5,099 bases of DNA from Opitutaceae bacterium (GCA_031282705.1 JAITDF010000429.1:1-5099); one strand, 5' to 3'. Numbered from the stretch's first letter, positions 1 through 4,858 are shown. Notes: generated from the letters alone by a model not told the origin. Numbers and translations are program-made.

Positions 1-140
1 CCTACCGCGTCCCCGTCGCCCGCCTCGCCGCCGCCCAAGCCGCGGTGGAGGAAACCGCCCCCGCCGCGAAAAAACCGGCCGCGAAGGCAAAAACCCCCGC
101 CGCGAAAACGAAGGCCGGCAAACCCGCGAAGAAAAAGTAG
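1..140 (+). CDS. C-terminal end of a protein with a Lys/Ala/Pro-rich tail (5' partial)
   Basis: The frame starting at base 3 is open from the window edge to a TAG stop at 138-140 and gives 45 residues. It begins YRVPVARLAAAQAAVEE and then turns into a low-complexity tail of Ala, Lys and Pro (AAKKPAAKAK, ending AKKK). Third codon positions are mostly G or C, as expected for a gene in this genome. Such basic Ala/Lys tails occur at the ends of several nucleic-acid-binding proteins (topoisomerase I, histone H1-like proteins, some RNA-binding enzymes), but the visible part contains no family-specific motif, so the product cannot be named. The gene body lies upstream of the window. A weak hairpin follows 52 bases after the stop. 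Confidence 0.6.
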   Translation, partial: YRVPVARLAAAQAAVEETAPAAKKPAAKAKTPAAKTKAGKPAKKK

Positions 141-191
141 CCCGCCGCCACCCGCGCCACTCGGCGCGACCACGCGCAAAACACCCGGAAC

Positions 192-214
192 CAAACCACC
201 TTGAAGGCGGTTTG
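192..214 (+). terminator. Possible weak terminator hairpin after the Lys-rich-tail gene
   Basis: Arms at 193-202 (aaaccacctt) and 204-213 (aaggcggttt) pair at 9 of 10 positions, and c192/g214 extends the stem. The 3' arm ends in TTT but no longer U-tract follows. The outer pair gcgcaaa (174-180) and tttgcgc (211-217) offers a competing fold. It sits between the end of the first gene and the operator-like palindromes, which suits a terminator, but the signal is weak. Confidence 0.3.
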
Positions 215-229
215 CGCCCATATGCGGAA

Positions 230-243
230 AAGGAGCGCTCCAA
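230..243. promoter_or_regulatory. LacI-family-like operator, proximal copy of a pair
   Basis: The palindrome ggagcgctcc (232-241) is followed by aat. It is the first of two identical cores; the 13-mer ggagcgctccaat recurs at 253-265. The core has a central CpG and resembles the published operator of the LacI-family regulator CebR (TGGGAGCGCTCCCA). Assignment to a LacI-type regulator is inference from this resemblance; no regulator gene is visible here. The likely controlled gene is the one whose start codon is at 439. Confidence 0.45.
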
Positions 244-246
244 TGA

Positions 247-268
247 CGGATTGGAGCGCTCCAATCCG
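247..268. promoter_or_regulatory. LacI-family-like operator, perfect 22-bp palindrome
   Basis: Bases 247-268 form a perfect palindrome (core ttggagcgctccaa, 251-264). Its centre is exactly 21 bp from the centre of the upstream copy, about two helical turns, so two regulator dimers would sit on the same face of the DNA. A perfect 22-bp palindrome plus a precisely phased second copy is unlikely by chance in a short intergenic region. I could not assign a convincing -35/-10 pair around it, so whether it overlaps a promoter is unknown. Confidence 0.5.
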
Positions 269-276
269 GGAGAGAA

Positions 277-290
277 CCGGGGAAACCCGG
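277..290 (+). other. Small GAAA-loop hairpin in the leader
   Basis: ccggg (277-281), loop gaaa, cccgg (286-290): a 5-bp perfect GC stem closed by a GNRA tetraloop. It lies just downstream of the operators and would be in the 5' untranslated region if transcription starts near them. Confidence 0.35.
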
Positions 291-318
291 CATTTATCCA
301 TTCCTCTTCCCGAAAAAA

Positions 319-380
319 GATTGCCTGCCTCCTGAAAAAGACCGGAAACCGGCCCCCGTCTTTGGGTTGCAGGTGCAATC
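319..380 (+). promoter_or_regulatory. Foldable 5' leader of the gene starting at 439
   Basis: An outer stem pairs gattgc (319-324) with gcaatc (375-380) and continues with ctgc (325-328) against gcag (369-372) after a two-base bulge. An inner stem pairs aaaga (337-341) with tcttt (359-363), capped by ccgg-aaa-ccgg (342-352). The right arm ends 45 bases before the Shine-Dalgarno and is followed by an A-rich, probably unstructured stretch. This may be a cis-acting leader structure, but it matches no riboswitch class that I recognise from the sequence, and nested pairing of this size can arise by chance. Confidence 0.35.
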
Positions 381-425
381 CCGCCCCTCGGAACCCTCAA
401 AAAACAAAGAACAGCAATAAAACAC

Positions 426-438
426 AGGAGACATCATC
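426..438 (+). promoter_or_regulatory. Strong ribosome binding site for the ATG at 439
   Basis: AGGAG at 426-430 is followed by an 8-base spacer and an ATG at 439-441, close to ideal spacing. It follows an A-rich stretch. The strength of this site is the main reason for thinking a real gene once started here. Confidence 0.6.
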
Positions 439-450
439 ATGAATCACTGA
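439..450 (+). pseudogene. Decapitated gene start (Met-Asn-His-stop)
   Basis: Behind a strong Shine-Dalgarno, the ATG at 439-441 is followed by AAT, CAC and then TGA at 448-450. The stop lies inside the left arm of the palindromic element at 446-530, so the natural reading is that the element (or a rearrangement at its edge) cut the gene after two or three codons. No + strand continuation appears beyond the element or beyond the insertion sequence: the next + strand gene is the transposase, and past it the DNA belongs to the oppositely oriented receptor. The body has therefore been lost or moved. The identity of the gene is unknown; the operator-like palindromes upstream suggest it was regulated by a LacI-family protein. 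The alternative is a leader mini-ORF or a chance ATG. Confidence 0.4.
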
Positions 451-530
451 TGTTACGCAGGAGAGGTTTTTTGGCAGGGCGGTCTCGCCGAGACCGCCCT
501 GCCAAAATCTGCCGACTGCGCAACATCAGT
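446..530. repeat. 85-bp palindromic element with nested hairpins (REP/MITE-like)
   Basis: Outer arms actgatgttacgcag (446-460) and ctgcgcaacatcagt (516-530) are inverted repeats matching at 14 of 15 positions. Nested inside is a perfect 19-bp inverted repeat (469-487 and 489-507) with a single base between the arms; its core is ggcagggcggtctcg. The whole element folds on either strand. It lacks a U-tract after the stem, so it is not a standard terminator, and it is too short to encode a transposase. It resembles a repetitive extragenic palindrome or a miniature inverted-repeat element. No convincing target duplication is visible at its edges. Confidence 0.6.
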
Positions 531-592
531 TGTCAAACATCGTTAATCCTCAATCTCCCTGTCTGGAGCTTGGGATAACACGGCGGCGGGGC

Positions 593-616
593 TTTTTTGG
601 AGTGCGGTGACAAGTC
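593..616 (+). repeat. Left half of a hairpin repeat split by the insertion sequence
   Basis: A T-run leads into ttttggagtgcgg (595-607) and the stem arm gcggtgac (604-611). The matching arm gtcaccgc lies 1.67 kb away at 2282-2289, on the far side of the insertion sequence. Joining 616 to 2285 recreates gcggtgac-aa-gtcaccgc. The 13-mer ttttggagtgcgg recurs exactly at 4793-4805, which marks this as one copy of a repeat family. Confidence 0.6.
609..616 (+). repeat. Target site duplication, left copy (gacaagtc)
   Basis: The 8-bp gacaagtc here recurs exactly and in the same orientation at 2277-2284, directly flanking the terminal inverted repeats of the insertion sequence. An 8-bp duplication is in the range produced by IS4-family transposases. 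Confidence 0.75.
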
Positions 617-633
617 CACAGGGTTAGTCGGAA
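617..633 (+). repeat. Left terminal inverted repeat of the insertion sequence
   Basis: cacagggttagtcggaa, reading inward. It matches the reverse complement of 2260-2276 except at base 629 (c instead of g). Confidence 0.75.
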
Positions 634-685
634 ATCCGCCTGGCCGGCATGAGCCGAAAAACATGGCGCTGGGCATTGGGCATGT

Positions 686-697
686 GGAGGATATGGC
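686..697 (+). promoter_or_regulatory. Ribosome binding site of the transposase
   Basis: GGAGG at 686-690 lies 7 bases before the ATG at 698. This spacing fixes the transposase start at 698 rather than at the out-of-frame ATG at 693. Confidence 0.6.
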
Positions 698-2269
698 ATG
701 AAACCAAACCGGCTGAACAAACCCGGCGCGTCCATCGCGGGCACGCCCGAGGAAGAGGCGGCGCGCGTGTTCGCCCGCGTCGCGCCCAACGACCCGCGCC
801 GCCTGCGCCGCGCGCAAAAAACGTTCGCCGGCGTGCTGCGCAAACCCGGTGCGGCGGTGCCGGAACTCTCCCCCAAATGGGCTGGCGCCACCGCGGCCTA
901 CGACATTGCCGCCAATGAAAAGCCGCCCCTCGCCGACATCCTCGCCGGTGCCGCCGCCGCGACGCTTGAGCGCATCCGCGCCCAACCGGACGGCGCGCCC
1001 GTGCTCCTGCTCAACGACACGACCGCGCTCAACTACTCCGGCCTGCGCGAGGTGGACGGCCCCGGCCCCATCGGTCACAACCCCGGCGGGCCCCGCGGCC
1101 TGTTCGTGCACCCGCACTTCTGCATCGACGCGGGCACCGGCGGGCCGCCCGGCCTGCACGGCGCGCGCGTGTGGAGCCGCAACACGGGGCACTTCGGAGG
1201 CTCCCGCACCGGCAAACGCAACCGCCTGCCCCTCGCCGGAAAGGAAAGCGGCCGCTGGCTCGACGCTTATGCAAGTGCGGAGCAACTCCACCGCGACCTC
1301 GGCGGCGCGCGCGAAGTCATCTGCGTGAGCGACCGCGAGGGTGACATTTATGAGATCTTCGCGCACCGCCGGCGCACCGGCGGCGGCGCGCACCTGCTGG
1401 TGCGCCAGCAGCACGACCGCGCCCTCTGCGGAGGCGGCGGTAAAAAGGCGCAAAGAAATGAGGGCGGGCCCGAGGATAAAAACCCTGGGCCCCATGATGA
1501 GGGCGTGGACCGCGCCGGTGCCGCCGGTGTGCGGCGCCGCTCGCGCGGGCACCTGCAAAAACGAAAGCCCGCGGGCGAAATCATCATAAGGATCGAAGCG
1601 CGCGCCGGCCGCCGCGCCCGCGAGGCGCGGCTCGAAGTGCGCCACGCCTGCGTGGAACTCGCGGCGCCGTGGAACGCGGCGCCGGGGGACGCCGGCGCCG
1701 AACCGCTGCGCCTGTGGCTGGTGAGCGCGCTCGAAGCCGGCCCGCCCGCCGGCGAGGCGCCCGTGGAATGGCATCTGTGGAGCACGCGTCCGGCCGGGGA
1801 TTTTGCCCGGGCCTGCGAATTGCTCCATTATTACAGCCTGCGCTGGCAGATAGAAATCCTGTTCCGGGTGTGTAAACAAGTCTGCCGGGTGGAGTCGCGC
1901 CAGTTGCGCACCGTGCGCGGCCTGTGCTTCTTTGCCCTCCTCGACCTGCCCGCCGCCATCTATATAATGGCGCTGAGCCTCGCGGCGCGGACGCACCCCG
2001 GCAGCCCCGCCGGCGAATGGTTCGACGAACCGCTCTGGCGGGCGATGCTGGCGGAAACCCGGGGCGTGGGGGCCGCGCGCGCGGCCGTTGTGCCGCCCCC
2101 GCTCGGCGAGGTGGTGTTCTGGCTGGGCCGCCTTGGCGGCCACCCCGGACGCAAAAGCGACCTGCCCTGCGGCCCCCTGCGTCTCCACCGCGGCCTGCGC
2201 GAAGCCCACGCCCTCGCCCGCGCCTGGCAACTCTTCGCCCATTATAATGAAGGCAAAACTTCCCACTAA
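698..2269 (+). CDS. IS4-family transposase (DDE type), full length
   Basis: This 523-residue protein would cut and join DNA at the ends of the insertion sequence that encodes it. The N-terminal part (about residues 15-95, ending in a WAGATAAYDIAANEK stretch) matches the DNA-binding region seen in Tn5-like IS4 transposases. The catalytic core shows D107 in LLLNDTTALNYS, D212 in VSDREGDIYE, and E386 in the family signature Y379-(2)-R382-(3)-E386-(6)-K393, so the D-D-E triad is intact. The C-terminal GRKSDLPCGPLRLHRGL corresponds to the usual tail with a GRK and an aromatic or basic helix. The length is in or slightly above the family range. The excess lies at about residues 244-295, between the second Asp and the Glu domain, a poorly conserved stretch holding a 39-bp segment with direct repeats (1458-1505). 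A Shine-Dalgarno 7 bases upstream supports the start. The exact IS subgroup is not assigned. Confidence 0.88.
   Translation: MKPNRLNKPGASIAGTPEEEAARVFARVAPNDPRRLRRAQKTFAGVLRKPGAAVPELSPKWAGATAAYDIAANEKPPLADILAGAAAATLERIRAQPDGAPVLLLNDTTALNYSGLREVDGPGPIGHNPGGPRGLFVHPHFCIDAGTGGPPGLHGARVWSRNTGHFGGSRTGKRNRLPLAGKESGRWLDAYASAEQLHRDLGGAREVICVSDREGDIYEIFAHRRRTGGGAHLLVRQQHDRALCGGGGKKAQRNEGGPEDKNPGPHDEGVDRAGAAGVRRRSRGHLQKRKPAGEIIIRIEARAGRRAREARLEVRHACVELAAPWNAAPGDAGAEPLRLWLVSALEAGPPAGEAPVEWHLWSTRPAGDFARACELLHYYSLRWQIEILFRVCKQVCRVESRQLRTVRGLCFFALLDLPAAIYIMALSLAARTHPGSPAGEWFDEPLWRAMLAETRGVGAARAAVVPPPLGEVVFWLGRLGGHPGRKSDLPCGPLRLHRGLREAHALARAWQLFAHYNEGKTSH
1458..1505 (+). repeat. In-frame 39-bp repeat period with hairpin inside the transposase gene
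   Basis: The 9-mer atgagggcg occurs at 1458-1466 and again at 1497-1505, 39 bp (13 codons) apart. Between the copies, gggcccgagg (1466-1475) and ccctgggccc (1483-1492) form an imperfect inverted repeat (8 of 10) around an A-rich loop. It lies where the protein departs from the family (near residues 254-270) and keeps the frame. It may be a small palindromic insertion or a slippage product. Confidence 0.4.
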
Positions 2270-2276
2270 CCCTGTG
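2260..2276 (-). repeat. Right terminal inverted repeat of the insertion sequence
   Basis: Reverse complement reads cacagggttagtgggaa, 16 of 17 identical to the left end. The transposase stop codon (2267-2269) lies within it. Confidence 0.75.
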
Positions 2277-2284
2277 GACAAGTC
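2277..2284 (+). repeat. Target site duplication, right copy (gacaagtc)
   Basis: Exact same-orientation copy of 609-616 directly abutting the right terminal repeat. Confidence 0.75.
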
Positions 2285-2310
2285 ACCGCTTTTGACGGTG
2301 TTTCGAGGGC
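2282..2310 (+). repeat. Right half of the split hairpin repeat
   Basis: gtcaccgc (2282-2289) pairs with gcggtgac at 604-611. The downstream part ccgcttttgacggtgtttcg resembles 4838-4858 (ccgcttttcagggcgttttt and the following cg), so similarity between the two repeat copies continues beyond the stem. Confidence 0.5.
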
Positions 2311-2338
2311 GAGGCCCGGCAGTCCGCCAATTTATTTC

Positions 2339-2356
2339 GCCGCCCGCGTCGGCGGC
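2339..2356 (-). terminator. Possible weak hairpin downstream of the receptor gene
   Basis: gccgcc (2339-2344) and ggcggc (2351-2356) form a perfect 6-bp stem with a 6-base loop, about 50 bases past the receptor stop in the direction of its transcription. It is followed on that strand by an A/T-rich stretch but no U-tract. It could act as a terminator or simply reflect GC-rich sequence. The 115 bases between insertion sequence and receptor also contain six CGG units (2371-2388) and no gene. Confidence 0.25.
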
Positions 2357-2404
2357 TCTCAGGGCGGCGACGGCGGCGGCGGCGGCGGACGGCGCGGGGC
2401 GGCT

Positions 2405-4636
2405 TCAGAAGCTCACGCGCAGGCCGGCCGCCAGGCCGCGGCCGGGAAGCGGGGCGTAGTCCTTCAGGAAGGATGTGTGCAGGCGCGCCTCCGCGTTGGC
2501 GAGATTCGTGCCGCGCAGGAAGACTTCGCATTGGGCGCGGGCGAACGCGAACCGGCAGGCGGCGCGGGCGTTGAGCAGCGCGTAGCCGGGCGTTTCGGTT
2601 TCGCCGGGCGCGGTGCGGGTCTGGCGGCCGGCCAGCCGCGTCTCCACGCCGAGGCTGACCGGGCCGCGCACCCAGTCGAGCGCGGCGCGCAGGCGGGCGG
2701 GCGTGATGCGCGGCAGGCTGGCGCCGGCGCCGGTGTTTTCCGCGCGCACGAGGTCGCCGCCGAGCGCGAGGTCGAGTTGCTGCGCGGCGGAATGGTGCAG
2801 GTGGAAAATCGTCTCCAGCTCGACGCCGTAAAAGCGCGCGTCGTGCTGCGTGCAGCGATACTCGGCGAGCCCGTCGCGCTCCGCGCCGGTCGGGTTTTCG
2901 TAGATGAAGCCGTCGAACCGGCTGGCGAAAAGCGTGAGCGCGCCGGTCACGAAGCCGGCGCGTTTGCGCAGCGTGAGGTCGAGGCCGAGGGCGTGCTCGT
3001 CGGAGAGGCGCGGGTCGCCGGTTTCGTAGGCTTGGGTGCCGATGTGCGGCCCGTCCGCGTAGAGTTCCTGCGCGTTCGGCTGGCGCGTGGTGGCGGCAAG
3101 GGAGGCGCCGAGCGTCCAGCCGGGGGCGGGGTTCCAGACGAGCCCGGCGGAGGCGCCCGTCGTGACGCCGTCGCGCGAGACGCCGGAGCCGTCGCGGAGT
3201 TTTATTCTCTGGTAGTCCGCGCGCGCGCCGAGCTGGAGCGTGACGGATGGGAAGGCCGCCTCCTCGAAGAGGAAGAGCGCGCCGCCGTCCGTGCGCGAGG
3301 ACGGGACAAAGGCCTCCTCGCCGCGCGCCTCGAAATCGCTGCGCGAGGCTTGCAGGCCGAGCGCGCCGGTGACGGGGCCGAACGCGGCGTGCAGCAGCTC
3401 GAAGCGTCCGTCGTAGCCTTTGTTTTTGAAAACGGTGCCGATTTCGCCGCCTTCGAGTTCCTGGTGGCGGTATTTGGCGAAGCCGAGTTTCATCCGGGCT
3501 TCGCGGAAGATGCCGAACGGCGCGGTGTAGGCAGCCTGCAAGTCCAGCCGGCGCTGGCGCAGGTCGATGCGCACGTCGCCTTCCTCGTGCTCCGCGTCGT
3601 CGTGCCCGCCGTGGTCTTCGTCGTCGTGCCCGTCCTCCTCGTGCTCGTGGACGTGCGCGCCGGGCGGGATGCCGTAGAGGGAGTTGTGGCCGCTGTAGGA
3701 AATGCCCGCGTAGCCGCGCGGGCCGATGTAGGAAAACCCGGCCGCGCCGCCGTCGGTCTTGATCGCGGTGTTGGCGATGCGTCCGCGGGTGTCGGCGGCG
3801 GCGGCGTGGTCGTGGTCGTGGTCTTCGTTTTCGTGGTCGTGGTCTTCGTGCGCCTCGTCCTCCTCGCGCTCGCGCGCCTCCGCCGCGCGGATGCGTCCGC
3901 TTTTGGCGTAACCGGGGATGCGCACGTCGCCGGTGGCGCGGCGGTAGCCGTCGAGGTGCCACGCGAAGCGGCCGGCCCCGCCTTCGAGGACGGCGCCGGC
4001 GCTTTTTTCGTCGTTGACGGAATCCACGCGCCCCTCGACGCGGCCGTTGAGCGGCGCGCCGGGCAGGGTGGTGTGGATGCGGTGGTCGATGACGTTGACC
4101 ACGCCGCCGACGGCGTTGCCGCCGTAGAGCAGCGAGGCGGGCCCGCGCACGATCTCGACGCGCTCGACCAGCAGCGGGTCGAGCGACACGGCGTGGTCGG
4201 GGCTGGCCACGGACGCGTCGATGGTGCCGATGCCGTTGGCGAGCACGCGCACGCGGTCGCCGCCGAGTCCGCGGATGATCGGGCGGCTCGCGCCGGGGCC
4301 GAACCACGTGGAGGCCACGCCGGCCTCGCCGTCGAGCAACCCGCCGAGCGAGGTGCCTTGGGCGAGCAAAAGCCGGTGTCCGGCGAGGACGCCGGTGGGT
4401 TGGGCCAGGTCGGCCTGGCCGCGCGTGTAGGGCGTGGCCGTGACGACGAGGTTTTCGAGCAGCACGGGTTCGTCGTGGTCGCTGGCGGCGGCGGCGGCGG
4501 CATTAAGGCTGGCGGATGGCGCGGCGGCGCCGCCGGCATGGAGAACGGGGAGCGCGTGAAGCGCCCCGGCAAAGGCCGCGGCCAGGAGGGCGCGACGGCG
4601 GGATTGGAGTGGAATGCAGGAAATGAAAGAGGACAT
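2405..4636 (-). CDS. ZnuD-like TonB-dependent outer-membrane receptor, probable metal uptake
   Basis: This 743-residue protein should be an outer-membrane 22-strand barrel with an N-terminal plug, powered by TonB-ExbB-ExbD. Residues 1 to about 39 are a signal peptide: RRR at 13-15, a hydrophobic stretch, and an AAA cleavage region. ENLVVTA (61-67) is a TonB-box-like stretch, and the plug runs to about 188, including RGPASLLYGGNAVGGVVNVI (164-183). The barrel contains NAQELYADGPHIGT (521-534) and ends KDYAPLPGRG...RVSF, with a terminal Phe as expected for barrel assembly. Two inserts are rich in His, Asp and Glu: about 253-280 (six His) and 328-351 (seven His). The barrel segment after the second insert (VRIDLRQRRLDLQAAY, then TVFKNKGYDGRFELLH) fits the ZnuD group of zinc receptors, so zinc or another divalent metal is the likely cargo; the exact metal is inferred. 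I chose the ATG at 4636 because it opens a proper signal peptide; in-frame ATGs at 4780 and 4756 would add a non-signal, Arg/Pro-rich stretch. No Zur or Fur box is recognisable. TonB-system genes are not nearby. Confidence 0.88.
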   Translation of the reverse strand: MSSFISCIPLQSRRRALLAAAFAGALHALPVLHAGGAAAPSASLNAAAAAASDHDEPVLLENLVVTATPYTRGQADLAQPTGVLAGHRLLLAQGTSLGGLLDGEAGVASTWFGPGASRPIIRGLGGDRVRVLANGIGTIDASVASPDHAVSLDPLLVERVEIVRGPASLLYGGNAVGGVVNVIDHRIHTTLPGAPLNGRVEGRVDSVNDEKSAGAVLEGGAGRFAWHLDGYRRATGDVRIPGYAKSGRIRAAEAREREEDEAHEDHDHENEDHDHDHAAAADTRGRIANTAIKTDGGAAGFSYIGPRGYAGISYSGHNSLYGIPPGAHVHEHEEDGHDDEDHGGHDDAEHEEGDVRIDLRQRRLDLQAAYTAPFGIFREARMKLGFAKYRHQELEGGEIGTVFKNKGYDGRFELLHAAFGPVTGALGLQASRSDFEARGEEAFVPSSRTDGGALFLFEEAAFPSVTLQLGARADYQRIKLRDGSGVSRDGVTTGASAGLVWNPAPGWTLGASLAATTRQPNAQELYADGPHIGTQAYETGDPRLSDEHALGLDLTLRKRAGFVTGALTLFASRFDGFIYENPTGAERDGLAEYRCTQHDARFYGVELETIFHLHHSAAQQLDLALGGDLVRAENTGAGASLPRITPARLRAALDWVRGPVSLGVETRLAGRQTRTAPGETETPGYALLNARAACRFAFARAQCEVFLRGTNLANAEARLHTSFLKDYAPLPGRGLAAGLRVSF
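3584..3655 (-). other. Second His/acidic insert of the receptor (coding segment)
   Basis: Encodes receptor residues 328-351 with His at 328, 330, 332, 337, 342, 345 and 350 among Asp, Glu and Gly. It follows YGIPPGA and precedes a conserved barrel strand (VRIDLRQRRLDL), which suggests an external loop. Confidence 0.6.
3797..3880 (-). other. First His/acidic insert of the receptor (coding segment)
   Basis: Encodes receptor residues 253-280 with His at 263, 266, 268, 273, 275 and 277 in alternating His-Asp/Glu. On the DNA this is a run of imperfect gtggtc hexamers on the + strand (about 3806-3846), a slippage-prone structure. Such loops in ZnuD-type receptors are extracellular metal-binding segments; binding here is inferred. 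Confidence 0.6.
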
Positions 4637-4667
4637 GTTTGGTGAAGTTGAAGTTTTAAGTTTAAGT
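4637..4667 (-). promoter_or_regulatory. G-free, Shine-Dalgarno-less leader of the receptor gene
   Basis: The 31 bases directly before the receptor ATG contain no G on the coding strand (they end acttcaacttcaccaaac). In a genome this GC-rich that is a marked departure. There is no Shine-Dalgarno. A single-stranded, unstructured leader would suit initiation without anti-Shine-Dalgarno pairing, as seen in some other phyla; this role is inferred. Confidence 0.45.
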
Positions 4668-4673
4668 CTGAAT

Positions 4674-4708
4674 CGGAAATGCGGCGCGCCGGAAATGCGG
4701 CGCGCCGG
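4674..4708. repeat. 16-bp tandem duplication upstream of the receptor
   Basis: ggaaatgcggcgcgcc occurs twice head to tail at 4675-4690 and 4691-4706; the periodicity holds over 4674-4708 (about 2.2 copies). Each unit contains the palindrome ggcgcgcc. It lies 38-72 bases before the receptor start, where promoter elements would be expected. Confidence 0.6.
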
Positions 4709-4792
4709 GCGCGCGGATGCGCGATGACCGGGCGGGCGCGGATGCAGTTGAATCATGGACGCGCGACGATGCGCGGGCATGACGACGCCGTC

Positions 4793-4858
4793 TTTTGGAG
4801 TGCGGCGGCACCAAGGGCGCGAAGCACCCGGCGATGCCGCTTTTCAGGGCGTTTTTCG
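4793..4858 (+). repeat. Second copy of the ttttggagtgcgg hairpin repeat
   Basis: It starts with the exact 13-mer shared with 595-607, followed by a stem of gcggca (4805-4810) with tgccgc (4835-4840) and then ccgctttt, as in the copy split by the insertion sequence. The loop is longer (24 bases) and the sequence more diverged. Two related copies within one small window suggest a dispersed family. Confidence 0.5.

Larger units (their letters stand above)
617..2276 (+). mobile_element. Complete IS4-family insertion sequence, 1660 bp
   Basis: The element is bounded by terminal inverted repeats at 617-633 and 2260-2276 that match at 16 of 17 positions and by an exact 8-bp direct repeat outside them. 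It carries one transposase gene that nearly fills it; the transposase stop codon lies inside the right terminal repeat. Matching ends, an exact target duplication and an uninterrupted catalytic frame suggest a fairly recent, possibly still mobile, insertion. Base composition is as GC-rich as the surroundings, so the element is probably long resident in this or related genomes. It landed in the centre of a hairpin repeat. The gcggtgac/gtcaccgc pair outside it could be mistaken for a longer terminal repeat but belongs to the target. Confidence 0.8.

Noticed and set aside
212..442. Open frame of 76 codons spanning the operator and leader region
   Set aside because: It crosses the operator palindromes and the leader structure, has no Shine-Dalgarno and has mixed low-bias codon use. 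The strong ribosome binding site lies inside it and serves a different start.
591..603. T-run at 593-598 as a Rho-independent terminator
   Set aside because: The GC-rich stretch before it (580-592) has no complementary arm, so no stem can form. The T-run is better explained as the edge of the hairpin repeat.
533..2281. Long - strand open frame (582 codons) opposite the transposase
   Set aside because: It is a mirror of the transposase gene produced by GC-rich codon bias. The translation is low-complexity, has no family motif and runs across both ends of the insertion sequence.
604..2289. 30-bp terminal inverted repeats (gcggtgac... at both ends) as the insertion sequence boundary
   Set aside because: The exact direct repeat gacaagtc at 609-616 and 2277-2284 explains the outer 13 bases as target palindrome. 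Flanks outside 604/2289 show no good duplication (ttttggagt against ttttgacgg, 6 of 9).
2371..2388. CGG trinucleotide run
   Set aside because: Six units only, in DNA where CGG-rich sequence is common; the receptor's own Ala run gives a similar tract near 4484-4501.
2283..4307. Second - strand frame (674 codons) overlapping the receptor
   Set aside because: The predicted protein is almost entirely Arg, Pro and Ala, typical of an out-of-frame reading of GC-rich coding DNA.
2477..4645. Long + strand open frame (722 codons) opposite the receptor
   Set aside because: It is antisense to a receptor with clear domain structure. The product is an Ala/Val/Gly/Arg mixture with no recognisable motif, as expected from the complement of GC-rich codons.
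4637..4780. Receptor start at 4780 or 4756 instead of 4636
   Set aside because: The extra residues are Arg/Pro/His-rich and would bury the signal peptide. They also cover the tandem duplication and the G-free leader, which look non-coding.
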